Below are positions 1 through 12,116 of a DNA stretch of 64,000 bases, one piece after another. This DNA comes from Citrus sinensis (taxonomy: Eukaryota > Streptophyta > Magnoliopsida > Sapindales > Rutaceae): NCBI RefSeq assembly GCF_022201045.2, contig NC_068564.1, positions 29,293,001-29,357,000 of the forward strand. Reading direction: 5' to 3'. The position numbers and the translations under genes were made by a program. The notes beneath the pieces were generated by a model, which saw nothing but the letters and a program-made list of their open reading frames with translations, ran no database searches and was not told the origin of the DNA. The number at the start of each line of letters is the position of its first letter. Within the stretch, counting starts at the first letter, position 1.

Positions 1-1131
1 CCACTGAGTTCTGCCTGCTGGGAGCATTTTCCACCTGAACAGCACAAAGGAAACATACTGACAAATTACTAGTATTCCAACTAATTATCCTTTCTTTAAG
101 CAGCTCTTATAGGGAACGTTCTACTGAACAGTCATCAATTAACTTTCATAGGTGATATCTACAAAAAACAGATCATTCAAACTCAGCTTCTTAAATACAA
201 AGCATAATTCACTGGCAACTAAAACTTATCATTACCATGAAGATAAAACTTTCTTTGATCACTTACAGGACTAACCACTCAATTCATTAGCATCACCTTT
301 TTTAATTTTTCCAACTAAAGAAGTTAAGAAGTCAATTTAGGAATGCATTCACTTACTTCGAGCATCCCATAAACGCACGGTCTTGTCACCTGATGCTGTA
401 GCAATTAGATCAGCATGTTTAGGGTCCCAACATAGCTGATCCACACTATCTGCATGCCCCCTCAATTCAATATCTTTCACCTTTCCCTGCAACAAACACA
501 TCGAAAACGTCAATAACAATGACAAAAATCCATATACCCTAAATCAATATCCACACATCCAAATTGAAGAACTTACGGCAATGCATATTCAATTTAGTCT
601 AAATTCACTAAGTTTCAATGTTCCTCCAGTGCATATCAAAACTTTGATATAAAAAATAATAATAATAATAATAACAAGACAGGAAAGCAACCGTATTTAA
701 CTCAAAACAATCCTCAAAATTTATAAAATTTAACTGCTTACTCAATTACTCCATCTAGCTGAAACACCCCCCCCCCCCCCCGCCCCCCGCCAAAAAAAAA
801 AAAAACCCATTGCACTATCAACCAAAAGGCATATTATAAAAACGAGAAATTTTACATGACCATGGGGCTCAATGTGCCAAACTCGAGCAGTTTGATCGAC
901 CGAACCCGACGCAAGCTTCGTGCCCGTGCAATTCCAAGCCACCGAGTGTACCTTTCAGTAACTCCCACAATTAAACAAGATTAAAAAGATTGTTTTTAAA
1001 CGAAAAAAAAAAAAACTTCAATTTATTTGAGAGAGAAAATCAAAGCAAATAATTTGAAGAGAAACCTTTTTCTTGTGACCAGTGTACTCTCTGCTGTGGA
1101 GGTTTTTGAAGGGTATAGAGCTTTCTCCCAT
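1..1131 (-). CDS. THO3: THO complex subunit 3 (TEX1-like WD40 protein), 5' part only
   Basis: This is a WD40-repeat subunit of the THO/TREX complex, which acts in the nucleus in mRNP assembly, mRNA export and small-RNA precursor handling. The coding exons on the minus strand are 1131-1066, 951-856, 486-357 and 34-1, where the window cuts the gene. The joined frame reads through all borders and gives about 108 residues. It starts MGESSIPFKNLHSREYTGHK and contains WD40 signatures such as SGSVDQTARVWHIEP and ASGDKTVRLWDARS, which I recognise as THO3/TEX1. Donors are GT and acceptors AG throughout. The ATG at 1131 is chosen because the family begins with a short acidic segment before the first GHKKKVHS blade. 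The remaining blades lie left of the window. Identification is from remembered family sequence and is strong. Confidence 0.93.
767..805. repeat. Poly(C) tract joined to poly(A) in THO3 intron 2
   Basis: Fifteen C residues are followed by a short GC-rich link and then about fourteen A residues. The tract lies inside the second intron of THO3. Similar homopolymer junctions recur elsewhere in the window. The exact length is unreliable in any assembly. Confidence 0.8.
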
Positions 1132-3400
1132 CTTCTGCGACTCCGATTGATGATTTTCGCGGAAATCCAGCGAAAAACAAATAAGTAAAGACGAAAGTCA
1201 ATGGCTGATGCAGAGACCTTGAGATGGACGTTAGGTAATTATGCGGCAAAACGGAATAAGATGAACTCGCCTGCACTAGAATATATGGTAACTCGCTTTT
1301 TATTTTTGAGGAATAATAAATTTGGGTTTTCGGTATCGTTATATTTTCTAGTATTCACATTTGTTACTCGATTAGATTGATTAGGATAAGATATGATTGG
1401 ACTAAATTTTTTTTTTTTTTTTTACTGTGTCTTGTGTAGTATGGATTATGGAAATAAACTCGAAAAAAAAATAAATAAATAAATATGGCATACTCATGAC
1501 TACTTCATTTATAATAATTTATAGAAAGGATTATTATAAATTCAGAAAATAGATAATGCAGAGTAAGAATTCTACTTCATAGTAAAAATGTATGACTTGT
1601 GGTCTATACATTTATCAGGTAGATTGACATCTCATATAATAATAAAATTATGTATGATAAACCATTTAATACTTTAAAATATGGATGATATGCTGGGATA
1701 ATCCTACTCCAGAATTATAACTGTATGAAATTTCATTTATAAATTCATCAATTAAATTTAGATGTTTCTATTTAATATTTTAATTGTTTGATAAATAGCG
1801 AAGGTAATCAAATATCTAAATTTTCGTTATAATATACATTGGCGATAAGTTATCTTAGTTGGTAACTCATTTTATTTGCACCAAGCATGATTTGTAAGCA
1901 GAATTCAATGTCAAGCTTTTTATCCTTGAGCCAAATGCATCCATTGTGGTGGACTAAGGGTGCATTTGGGATTGAAGTGCCGCAATTTTTAAGTTATAAT
2001 TACTGTGGAAAAAAATTTGTAATTATGAAATAAAAATTAGTAATATATAATAAATAAAAATTTTAAATAATAATTTTGATGCAATTATTAAAGATATAAT
2101 AGATTTTTCATTATACAAGTGAAAAATCATATTAACATAGCTTTCAAGTTATAACAGTTAGTATTTACCAAACACTTTAATGCTGTAACTTTTAAACTAC
2201 AGCTGTCCAACCTCAATTCCAAACGCATGTTAACTTATATTCACTTAATTAGTCTAAATTGAATATTGATAAATATTAACATTTGGATAAATATGATCAA
2301 ACACTTTGAGTTATAGATTAATAATTATATGATTGAGTTTACGAATGTTACACTAGATTACAGAGTTAAATTTTTTTATACAAATGTATTTTATATAAAT
2401 TAATTTAGTATGTTAAACTAATAAGATTAAGTACCTCTTAGGTCACATAATTTATTTTTATTCAAATAATAAATTTATAAAATATCAGTTTGTAACGTAG
2501 CTCTATTATCACTTATATTATCTCTAAGATTAATGTGTGATGTTCTTTTTTTCTATCGTCGATATAGACATTGAAAATTGCATAGGATATTTTGTTTCAA
2601 GAGAGCTTAGATCCTTTAGTTAGGAAGTTCAAGAAAAGCGACTTAACACTGTTGTCTCGATTGGAAACAAAAAGATAAGAAGCAGTTTCTTTCAAAATTC
2701 CCAATAATTTCTTTCGCGACTTTCACAAACGTATGCTTATTCATTCTCATTTCACATTATGCAAACAGCCAGGACATTGAAGACTACTCTAAAGCTGAAA
2801 GACACGCAACAAATTAGTTATTTTTGTTCGAAGAAATGAACATTTTTTAAATTGAAAAATGAGTATGAACATTTTTTGAAATTGAAAGAAAGACACGTAT
2901 GATAAAGTGTGTGTGTATATATATAAATTATAAAAGAATAATTAAATAATGCTACAAAAGCAGGCAATATTTTTTTTTTTTTACTTTTCGTACTGAAATT
3001 CAAGAATATTATCCCAAAAAACTCACAAATTTAATTATTTGTTAAGAGTTATGTCAACAACATTATTTAGGTACCAAGAATAATTTATTTGTTAGAATTG
3101 TGTCGAGCTACCAACAAATTACACCTACCAACTCTTTTTCATTTGTTTTTCACTTAAAATTCGTTAGTAGTTTTAATTAATAACGTCCCGACAATTTTAG
3201 TAAGTATTTATAATAAGTAGCAACAACTTAATAATAAAAAGCAATCATCATTAATTAAAAAAATAAAATAAAATTAGGAAAAAAAAAAGAAAAGGAAAAG
3301 AAAAAGGTCAAAAAAAAGGAAGCAAAGCAACCAGACTCACCACTCACCAACCACACTCATGATTAATCTTCACCAGTAAATAAAGTAAAAGAAAACAAAT
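1132..3400. other. Divergent intergenic region between THO3 and the KH gene
   Basis: AT-rich non-coding DNA that holds the promoters of two divergently transcribed genes. I see no coding region. It contains one small transposon (1958-2230) and many poly(A)/poly(T) runs. The open frames within it are short, low-complexity and without family resemblance. Confidence 0.7.
1958..2230. mobile_element. PIF/Harbinger-type MITE with TAA target duplication
   Basis: A 273-bp non-coding element. Its left end GGGTGCATTTGGGATTGA is imperfectly repeated in inverse orientation at the right end (TCAATTCCAAACGCATGT). Both ends are flanked by TAA (1955-1957 and 2231-2233). A 3-bp TWA target duplication with G-rich termini of this kind is typical of Tourist-like MITEs. 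It encodes nothing and would need a PIF/Harbinger transposase supplied in trans. Confidence 0.6.
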
Positions 3401-3407
3401 GCAGCCG

Positions 3408-3416
3408 CTATAAAAT
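3408..3416 (+). promoter_or_regulatory. TATA box of the KH-domain gene
   Basis: CTATAAAAT lies about 260 bp before the start codon, in a setting that fits a transcription start near 3440 and a 5'UTR of about 230 nt rich in CT and CG. No other good TATA motif is close. This is a position and motif call only. Confidence 0.5.
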
Positions 3417-3673
3417 CCCAAAAATTAAGCACCGACGCTACGGTAGGCAGCCACTAGTTAGATTAGCGAGTGTGTGTCTGGTCGGGATCATCCCACCAGC
3501 TACACAAATCTGCAGACAGCCGAACGCCACCTTCGTCATCATCAATCATCGCAATCTTCCGTCCGCTGTACGCTTCTCATCGCCGATCGTACCGCTGAAG
3601 CCACCGCCTGGATCTGATAAAGTGACCCGACGGCGACGACCGTAGACACTAACAGCAGAAAACTAACTTAACG

Positions 3674-6600
3674 ATGGCGTCATCAGGTGGAGGCAGGTTC
3701 ATGGCCTACTCCCTGTCACCTTCTGCTCCTCACTCTCCTCACCTCCCCTCTCTCCGCTCCGCATCCTCCGCTATCCTCGATCAAGAAAAGTATACAAACT
3801 ACGTAGTACTGCTGATAATTATGTTTTTGAGTTGATTATAGTTAGATCTTCATAATTTATTGCATGTTTGCTTGTTGAATTACTTGTTTAGTGAATTTCG
3901 CGATGGTTTTATTATATTTAATCCTGAGATCTGGTGTTTGGACACTGGTTGTGTGAGGTGGATTGATTTTGTTAGTTTTCTTGTCACTTGCTTAATCTGG
4001 ATGAGTTTTCAAGTAGCTTTCTTCATTGTTGATTGTGATCTTAAACTCTATAGTCTTTAATTTAATGAAACTGTGATCATTTCCTTGATTTGTTTTTTTA
4101 CATATTGATACTGTTGTCACACCTTCCAAGTATGAATTTCCAGTTCTAGTAATTGGTGTGATCTGATTGCCAAGAGTAAATTCTGCGCCGTAGTGGTAAT
4201 TAATGAAGTTATCTTGATTCTTATTGTGTAGATATTAGCAGCTGTCTGCGATATTGGTATTAAAGCTTGTGTTTTGTGTATGTATGATCTAAATTCTGAT
4301 ATTGGTTAATTCAATGGAACTGGGTTTCCATGATTTTGTAGGACTGATGCTATATATATATATTGTTGTCATCTTCCAAGTATGTCGTACGAGTTCTTGT
4401 AATTTGTGTGATTGGAATGAGCAAATTGTGTGGCATAGTAGAAATTAATGAAGAGATCTCGATTTTCATTTATTTATTTATTTATTTTTTGTGTGTATGA
4501 TGTCAGTATTAAAGCTTCTGTCATGTGGATGTCTGATCTAAATTTTTAAATTAGTAGCATTTTGTTGTGTTTCTAAGTAGCTTTGGTAACAGTTGATTTT
4601 GATACTGGTTATTTAATGAAACTGAGATTGTTTCTGTGATTTTGTACAAGTAAATAGTTTATACTGCTAGTTCTAGTAATTGGTGTGATTGCAGTAATTA
4701 CATTTTGTGGCGTAGTCGGAATTAATGAAGTGGTCTAGTGATATAAGTAGCTGTCTTTGATCTTGGTGTTAGAGCTTGTGTTGTCTAGAATTTTGTCCGT
4801 ACGGATGTATAAATTAACTGACTGCACTTGCTTTAATTTTTTTCGTTGCAGATATCTCTCTGAGTTACTAGCTGAGCGTCATAAGCTTAATCCATTCCTG
4901 CCTGTGTTACCGAATGCTTACCGGCTGTTGAACCAGGGTTAGTTTGAACCTTCTTTTTTGTGTGCTATTATTTTATTGAAAAGTTTTACTTATGGTTACA
5001 AGTGTTGGATAGGTGAGTTTCAGTATGGCATGTAAATAAACTGCTTAGGGTTCAACAAAATCTAATATCTTGATAAAGTATGTTAAATAAGGAGATCAAT
5101 ACTTAAAATTCTTTTTCCAAATTGTAAAACTGAAGGGCAGCCAAACAGTGTAACCTAAAACTTAATCTTATAGATACTAGCATCATTGTATCTACTTCAA
5201 TTTGATTAGATGCTTACACACATAAAAAATTAAAATCTCGAAAGTGTAGATAATGTTGCACCTCCAGAGACTCCTACAATAACAAAATGCTATAAACAAA
5301 CCAAGTTGGCCGGGCATAATTCTGTAAAGCCCTATTATTTTTCAAAGAGAAGGGGGGGGGGGGGGGTCGTTGTTGAATAGGTGGGGAGGAGAGGGTGAAA
5401 AACCTTGTTGATACTGATTTATGAGAACTCTTGGGATATACTTGAATTCATCCAACAAAAAATAAGATAAAAATGTATTAACTGTACATGTTGTGTATAT
5501 TTTTCTGGAGAGTATATTGGAATTAGCATTTTCCCTTTTTATGCCCACTTTTGGAATGTTAATGGTTCTGCCTTTTCTGTAAATAAAATGATTAAGCCTG
5601 GATTTCCTATGTCTAAAGTTTGTTTGATGGAAGCTGTAGTATAAGGTTGCATTCAGTATACCTAGTTTTAGTATTTGGTAGTTTGCCTCAAATGCTCTGT
5701 CTATCTCTCTCTATCTATACCTCCTTTTCACATGACACTTTCATGTCTCCTCTACTAGGAACTGTTTTTACATTCCTGATAATCTAACTTTAAGGGTTAT
5801 ATTAGTAGTAGGCGTCACATTTGGAGCTTACTGGGTTGATGGACACTTATTGTTATTCCTGAGTTCTTGGAATGTTGATGTGCAGTATTTTTGACATTTG
5901 GTGAGTTATACTTTGAAGGAAAGGATGCTCAGTGATTGGGAATCAATTTGGGCGTTACTCAATTCAAATGGGTGAATCTGAGTCAAGATCGAGAGAGAGA
6001 GAGAGAGAGAAGAATAGAGAGAGATTGATCTAAAGATGAAAAAGGGGTGGAGGCTAGGAATTCATAGTGATGGGGAGATCAGATTCTAGCTACTTCACGT
6101 CTCAAAGTATTTTATAGCAGTTTTTCGGTTAGTAAAAATCAAGAAAAATATAAATTTGAAGAAATCACTTAAACAGAGAAATCGACCGGTTTTTCTCGCT
6201 TCTCATAATGGTTCTAACAAATCATTTAGTTAACTTACAGCTCTCAGAAACTGATTCATAATTTGTTCCCTTAGTGTATGTGGCTGTTTCTATATGTTAG
6301 TGTTCAATAAAATAGAACTAAAGGTATGCTTTTCTTTTCCTTTCATCTTGGAGTATATTTTGGAAGGTTAGATTTATTTACGAGGACAATTTTGATTTTT
6401 AACTAACTCAGTTAACATTCCGTGCTGTCTCTCCATTTTATGGTGACTACTAACGAATTTGTTAACAAATGCTAACTGGTACATCTTATTCTTGAAAATT
6501 GACATTTTTGGAGCAGAAATTATGCGTGTAACCACACTGTTGGGGAATGCATCAGTTTTAGGTCAAAGTGGGCTTGAACATGCTAGCCCTCTCACCTCTG

Positions 6601-8386
6601 GAGGAATATTTTCAAATGGAGGAGCTGATACGAATGGATTGGCATCACGGTTTCAATCAGAAGTACGGATACTAACCATTAACATAACTATCTTCCTTCT
6701 AATTTTACTGTCTTTTAGAAGCATTGCTGACTCAATATTTACATTTCATGCTAACATAACTTCTTTTTGAGTGCTTGTGGTACAAATGCTACTCTTGCTA
6801 TGACAGGTAGTCTGAGGCTAACATGAAGCAGCAGTGAACATAGATTTTAACTTAGCAACCTGTTCTGGAATGTTGACTTCTAATTAGACGGTTCTCCATT
6901 GTATCCCCTCTTTTGGTTGCTAATTCAAAATGCACGCACAGTTGCTGACTCATTAATGAAATTCTTACTTATGGCGTGAATTGCAAATCCTACTAGTGTA
7001 ATAACAGTCAGAGACTGTCCAGCAATAGCAGGAATTCAGATATTCTATTTTGGAGTGCTGCTTTTTCAATTATTAAATTGCAGTTTTACAGTTTGCCTGA
7101 GGAGGCTTTTCATGAAGTCACAGTTTGGGTTTCATGAAACGCTTGCGTATAGTGTTATTGAAGCTGCTGTTGCACATGACATCTGAACTGTTTGTTTAGT
7201 TTCTGATAATTGCTTTATGCTTTGGATGATCTTGTACCTTCTGCCTTTAGGTTGGAAGCCTTTTGAAATGGTCTTCTATGAATCTGCTTAAAATGACCGT
7301 ACACAATTTGGGTGGCCAATTGTTTTATCTGTTTAGGTGTTCTTGTTTGCTTATGTCCATATTTGATTACCAATTCATTTTGTTTTAAGCTGATGCAAGG
7401 TGATATTGTTAAATGCCTATTGGAATCACTGGAGGTCACCTATTAGATTTGTCTTTATTTCTTTAGGCATGCAAGGACAATTGCATTAATCTTCTACTGT
7501 GGGTTTTGATGATATTTTGGATGAAAATATGCAGATTTCTGGTTTAATGCAGTCATCATCAGCACAAAACTGGCTTAGCTCACAAGGTAGCTCATCAGGT
7601 CTCATTGTTAAGAGGACAATCAGAGTGGATATTCCAGTCGAAAAATATCCTAATGTATGAATGAACTTCTTCTGTTGTATTTTCTATTATTACTTTCTTT
7701 CTTTCTTCTTCTGGCAGCAACTTATTATAACTTATTGTCTTAGTTCAACTTTGTCGGGCGCCTCCTTGGTCCTCGAGGCAACTCGCTTAAGCGAGTCGAA
7801 GCTAGTACAGAATGCCGTGTTCTGATTAGGGGACGCGGCAGTATAAAGGATCCAGCAAGGGTAATAGTGATGTTATTATTATTATTATTTGTTTTTATTG
7901 TCCATATTTTGTATGTCTCTGGAATTTCTAATGAGATTTTTTAATGTACACATTTGCATGTTCTTGGTTCTAATTATTTTTGCTTGTCCCTATTTAAAGG
8001 AAGAAATGATGAGAGGAAAACCTGGGTATGAACATTTGAATGAGCCTCTCCATATCCTGGTTGAGGCAGAATTGCCAGTTGAGATAGTTGATGCTCGCCT
8101 AATGCAAGCACGTGAGATACTTGAAGATTTGCTCAAGCCTGTGGTGAGCAGCCTTGTTTCCATATCTCCGTTTGTCCTATTGTTTCACTGCTTTCTTTAT
8201 TGGCTAGAATGTTAACTCCCTTTCATATTTTTTCAGGATGAATCCCATGATTTCTACAAGAAACAACAACTGCGAGAGCTTGCAATGCTCAATGGTACAC
8301 TTCGTGAAGAGGGTTCTCCAATGTCTGGTTCAGTGTCCCCCTTCCATAACAGCCTTGGTATGAAGAGAGCTAAGACTAGAGGGTAA
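3674..8386 (+). CDS. KH domain-containing STAR-family RNA-binding protein (At2g38610/SPIN1-like)
   Basis: Predicted 292-aa RNA-binding protein of the plant quaking-like (STAR) group, expected to bind RNA in the nucleus in splicing or flowering-time control. Coding exons: 3674-3789, 4852-4937, 6517-6662, 7535-7654, 7744-7860, 8000-8143, 8237-8386; phases match at every junction. Residues ~1-110 hold the STAR N-terminal region ([20 protein letters not shown]). The KH domain begins near 140 ([20 protein letters not shown]) and carries the GPRG loop at 165-168, followed by the Qua2-like [13 protein letters not shown] segment. The C-terminus ends KRAKTRG. The length matches the family. Introns 1 and 2 are long (1.06 and 1.58 kb); intron 2 carries a GA microsatellite (5991-6010) and a 15-G run (5352-5366). 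The specific orthologue is uncertain; the family is clear. Confidence 0.93.
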
Positions 8387-9119
8387 TGGACCCAAAATAT
8401 TAGGCTTTTGGAGCTTGTTTGTTAGCATCTGCTAGTAAGCGGCAGTTTTCATACCACAGGTGTGGCTGTGTCGGACAAATGCCTCCAACTGCCATCGGGG
8501 CACTGGCACTATAGTGTGTGCTAGTTCTAACTTGTTTCTATATGAAAGTGTGTTTTCCCTCTTCTTGGAGGAGGTTTAATGACGGTATTTTGTAGTAAAG
8601 CAATGGTTGGTTTGAGTCCTCGGGGTTGCATTTTATTTGTTGCTTAAGGCAATTGGTCAGACCATTATCTCTCCAGTGCCGTTCTTGTATTGGTAGGTTA
8701 TATATTATGAGCTTGTAATAACAGTTTTGATACAGTGACGGGGTTTTTTATGGGGGGAGTAAAGGGTATGGTTTTTATACTTAAATGTGAAGTGTGGGTT
8801 GGTGGAGGCAACGGCGGTTTTGGTTGAAGGGTTATGCACTAGTTTTAGATGGTTATTTAGGTTTTTTGAGAAGGCAATCTCTGCCATTCTGTCTATGACT
8901 ACGATAAAGTTATTTGTTTTCTTTAATTCATACTACATATTTTGTTTTTCATTAAATAATTTCGACCTTTGCGGCATTCGAAATGGGGATAACTGACAGT
9001 CTCTATCAACGCAGACTAGTTTTATTGTCCTGGGAAAGTGGGAACACGTCTTTTTCTTAAGGACGTGATAATTAATTAGTTATCGAGCTTTCTCATTTAT
9101 TGCACTTTTTAAGTTGTTA
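8387..9119 (+). other. 3' flank of the KH gene
   Basis: This stretch holds the 3'UTR of the KH-domain gene, probably to about 8950, followed by AT-rich spacer. The T-rich 3'UTR and the poly(A)-signal-like AATAAT/ATTAAATAA near 8950 fit a transcript end there. I see no other gene. Confidence 0.5.
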
Positions 9120-9959
9120 GAGCATCTCCAATCGAGCATTTAACTTAACAATAAATTACCTTTTATACTATTTTTGTTGTAAAATATTTTTTTTATGTAA
9201 CACTAAAATAGGATTATGAATAGTTTGTACCAAATATGGTGCAATACTATTCATTCGGTGCTAGGAAAAAAAATCTAAAATATTCTTATTATTATTTTTT
9301 ATTTACATATATGTCTTATTTTATATAATATTTTGAGTTATTATTATTATTTTTGTTATTATTTTAATTTTATTTTTTAATTTTTGAATATTATACTAAT
9401 ATTTTAAATAAAAAAATATTCAACACAAAAATTAATAATAAAAATAAAATGTCAATAACATTAATTATTAGATTACATATTATAAAATTAAAAATTAAAA
9501 ATTAAATTAACATAAATTAAAAAAGCTACTACTACTAGCATAAATTAGAATAATTATTTAGTAATATGGGAGATTATTATTAAATCTTCCAATATCATCA
9601 AAATATTGGCCAATATTACTAGAGTATTATTATTGTTATTGTATTTTTCGATATTAATGTAATGTTTAATTTTCATAATGTGCTAATTTAGTTAATTAAA
9701 TACAAATTTAATAATTTTTTATATTTTTTTGTTAATCAATATAAAATTACTTATTACTTAATTATCTATATTAATAGTAATATTTATTGTGTTAATTGAA
9801 TTAATTCTTGATAATTAAAAGAATAAAAAGAAGAATATTTTTTTTGGTGTAAAATTTAGTGTAAATAGGTTGGAAATAAAATAGTAATTTGGTGTGAAAA
9901 AATGTATATTTTGAGTGTTGGTGTTACACCAAAATAGTGTTAAAGCATTGGAGAAGGTC
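9120..9959. mobile_element. PIF/Harbinger-like non-autonomous element, TTA target duplication
   Basis: An 840-bp AT-rich element. The left end GAGCATCTCCAAT and the right end (reverse complement GACCTTCTCCAAT) match at 11 of 13 positions. TTA flanks both ends (9117-9119 and 9960-9962). The GAGCATCTCCAAT terminus is a familiar end of plant Harbinger/Tourist-like elements. No transposase frame is present, so it is non-autonomous. Confidence 0.7.
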
Positions 9960-10130
9960 TTATTACATAACTGTTGCACCAAAACTAGTGGCCACTCAAT
10001 GAAGACGAAGACTTCTTATTTTTAGCCATCGACTCTCCACTTTTGAAGTTGCTCGAGCAGTGGGAGAAACAATAGAGATCTCTAATGCTCCTTTCTTGAC
10101 TCAGAAAAAAGGAAAACCAAAATTGAGCAT

Positions 10131-10515
10131 GGCTGTAGCCTCTCGGAGAGCTTTTTCTCCCTGCGTTCATCCAGGTATTGTTTGAGAAACTGGTTAGATT
10201 CAGAGCTAAATCTATGGGCAATATGCTGAAGAGGATCGACGCAGTACTTGACAATGCCGAACATAAGCAACTTACGGACAGGGCTATGAATATGTGGCTG
10301 GACAATCTACGGGACTTGGCTTATGATGTGGAGGACGTACTGGACGAGTTTTATTACCAAGGCACTAGAGCGCAAGCTGAAGGTAGATGAAGGCAGAAGC
10401 AGAAGCATCGTTCTTGCTTGGTTCATTGGTTCAAGCAGGAACCTGAGACTGAGATGGGGCTTCAAGGCTCAAAAGATGTTCAAAATGAGAGATACGAAGA
10501 TCTCTCTAAACTAAC
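10131..10515 (+). pseudogene. CC-NB-LRR resistance gene remnant, N-terminal coiled-coil (Rx_N) part
   Basis: From about 10139 the plus strand encodes LGELFLPAFIQVLFEKLV and then a typical Rx-type coiled coil with LAYDVEDVLDEF, the EDVID-like motif. It is clearly related to residues 1-85 of the intact gene at 19603. It is broken. A plausible ATGGCTGTAGCC start at 10129 is out of frame with the domain by one base. The frame then ends at a TGA at 10388-10390, and a continuation with an alanine/glutamate-rich linker lies in another frame. No NB-ARC domain follows; a transposon begins near 10525. Most likely this is the 5' end of the same dead gene whose 3' end survives at 14957-16375. Confidence 0.82.
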
Positions 10516-10524
10516 AGCTCTGGA

Positions 10525-11729
10525 TAGGACGGGCAGAAAAGTCTGGGTTGGCTCGGTCTAAGTCCGTAGACTTCGGCCCGACCCTCACATATGAGGGCTT
10601 GGACAAAAACTTAAAAAAAAAAAAAGTTCGGGTTACTGTTTTTTTTAAAAGTAAATTTTTAAGTTAAAATAATATAATTAAAATTAAAAAGTAACCTAAA
10701 AAAACTTAAATTCTTAATTTATAAATCAATAATGTTTTTAAAAAATTAAATTATGATATTAAACTCTCTCTTATGCGTTAATTAATTAAGAGGGTGTTTA
10801 AATTAAAGAATTCAGTATTTAAAAAAATAAATTTATAAGTTTTTATTTGTTTTATTTATTATTTTACTTTAAAATATTTATTTTCTTTAATTTATTTATG
10901 ATTAGGGTAAAAGCTCGTTTAGTCCCTATATTTTGAAGTTAGTACCCGTTTAGTCCCTATATTTTTAAAAATATCTCAAATCATCCCTACCATTAAATTA
11001 TTGACACTTTTGCCATTATCTTTTGTTCCTTTTAACTTATTTTTTATAATATTGCCCTATTATAATAATTTTTTAGATATTATTAAAAAGAAAAAAATAA
11101 CCCTATTATAATAATTTTGTTAGACATTATTAAAAAGAAAAAAATAAATTACCAGTTTAACACTAAAAAATAAAATAAAATAAAATAATATATATTAATT
11201 TTTGTGGAACACACTCTTGAGATAAAATATTAATTTTTCTAAAAAAATTGATAATGTAATTTTTTAAGATATTAATTTTTTAGACATACGTGAGCTTCCA
11301 CAAAAATTAATATATACATTTTTTGTTTTTATTTTATTTTTGAGTTTAATTTGATAATTTAATTTTTTATTAATATCCAAAAAAGAAACTTTATTGTAAA
11401 AATGTAATATTGTAAAAGCAAGTTAAAAATAATAAAAAATAATGGCATAAGGGTCAATATTTAGTAGCAGGGATGTTTTGAGGTGTTTTTAAAAATACAG
11501 GGACTAAATGAACATTAACCTCATAATATAGGGACTAAACAAGCTTTTACCCTTTATGATTATAATAACTTGTTGATAATTAATTTATTTTAAATTTATA
11601 ATAATTTTTAAAAAAATTAAAATATAAATAAAGCCCCAAGCCTGGCTCAGTCGCCCAAGCCAAACCCTCATGCTTAATTTAAAGTGAGCTTGAAAAAATT
11701 ATGCGCAAGCCCGCTTTTTGTCATCCCTA
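10525..11729. mobile_element. hAT-like degenerate element hosting a nested MULE-type foldback
   Basis: The left end (TAGGACGGGCAGAAAAG) and the right end (reverse complement TAGGGATGACAAAAAGCGGG) resemble the TAGGGRTGNCAAAA termini of plant hAT elements. Both are followed by GC-rich subterminal tracts containing GGCTCGGTC and GGCTTGGGC-like words in inverse orientation. Possible degraded 8-bp target copies are GCTCTGGA and CTCTTAGA. No transposase is seen. The element is interrupted by the insertion at 10905-11552, which accounts for over half its length. Confidence 0.5.
10905..11552. mobile_element. MULE-type foldback element with ~80-bp inverted repeats and 10-bp target duplication
   Basis: The element begins GGGTAAAAGC and ends GCTTTTACCC. 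The first and last ~80 bp are inverted copies; each contains the word GTTTAGTCCCTATAT followed by a second, diverged TTTAGTCCCT copy. TTTATGATTA is perfectly repeated on both sides (10895-10904 and 11553-11562). Long terminal inverted repeats with a 9-10 bp duplication indicate a Mutator-like non-autonomous element. The intact duplication and good arm match suggest it is younger than the hAT-like element around it. The interior is AT-rich and non-coding. Confidence 0.8.
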
Positions 11730-12116
11730 CTCTTAGATTGAATAACAACATCTCTGGAGACAGGGGCAAGCAGATTTATTGAAGGACAGTTCCCACTGAA
11801 AATAAAAAATTCTTTTAATATTTAATTGTGTTTTTTCAAAAGTCTTCAATAAATTGGTATCATGCCCCCAATAAATTATACTCAAGCCCAAATATATATT
11901 TACACTTAAATTCTCATCCCCAAGAATTTTTAATATAAATTAAAAAAATTGGGTTTTGCAAACTAAAATCAAGCACGTAAATATTAATATTAATTTAATT
12001 TTTTAAATAACCCACAAGCTCATTAATTTTTTTCATTAATCTTACGGTTACTAACTCCACCATCAATCCAAGTACCCAACACCCATAGAATATCCCTAAA
12101 CTATCTTTTTCTTTTT
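11730..12116. other. Spacer between two transposons, possibly CC-NB-LRR linker remnant
   Basis: This short stretch lies between the hAT-like element and the Pack-MULE candidate. Around 11745-11800 there is a possible weak continuation of the degraded resistance gene (threonine/serine-rich linker-like codons), but it is too diverged to call. The rest is AT-rich and shows nothing recognisable. Confidence 0.35.

Noticed and set aside
10082..10305. Minus-strand frames over the coiled-coil remnant
   Set aside because: Shadows of the plus-strand resistance-gene remnant, whose motifs are clear.
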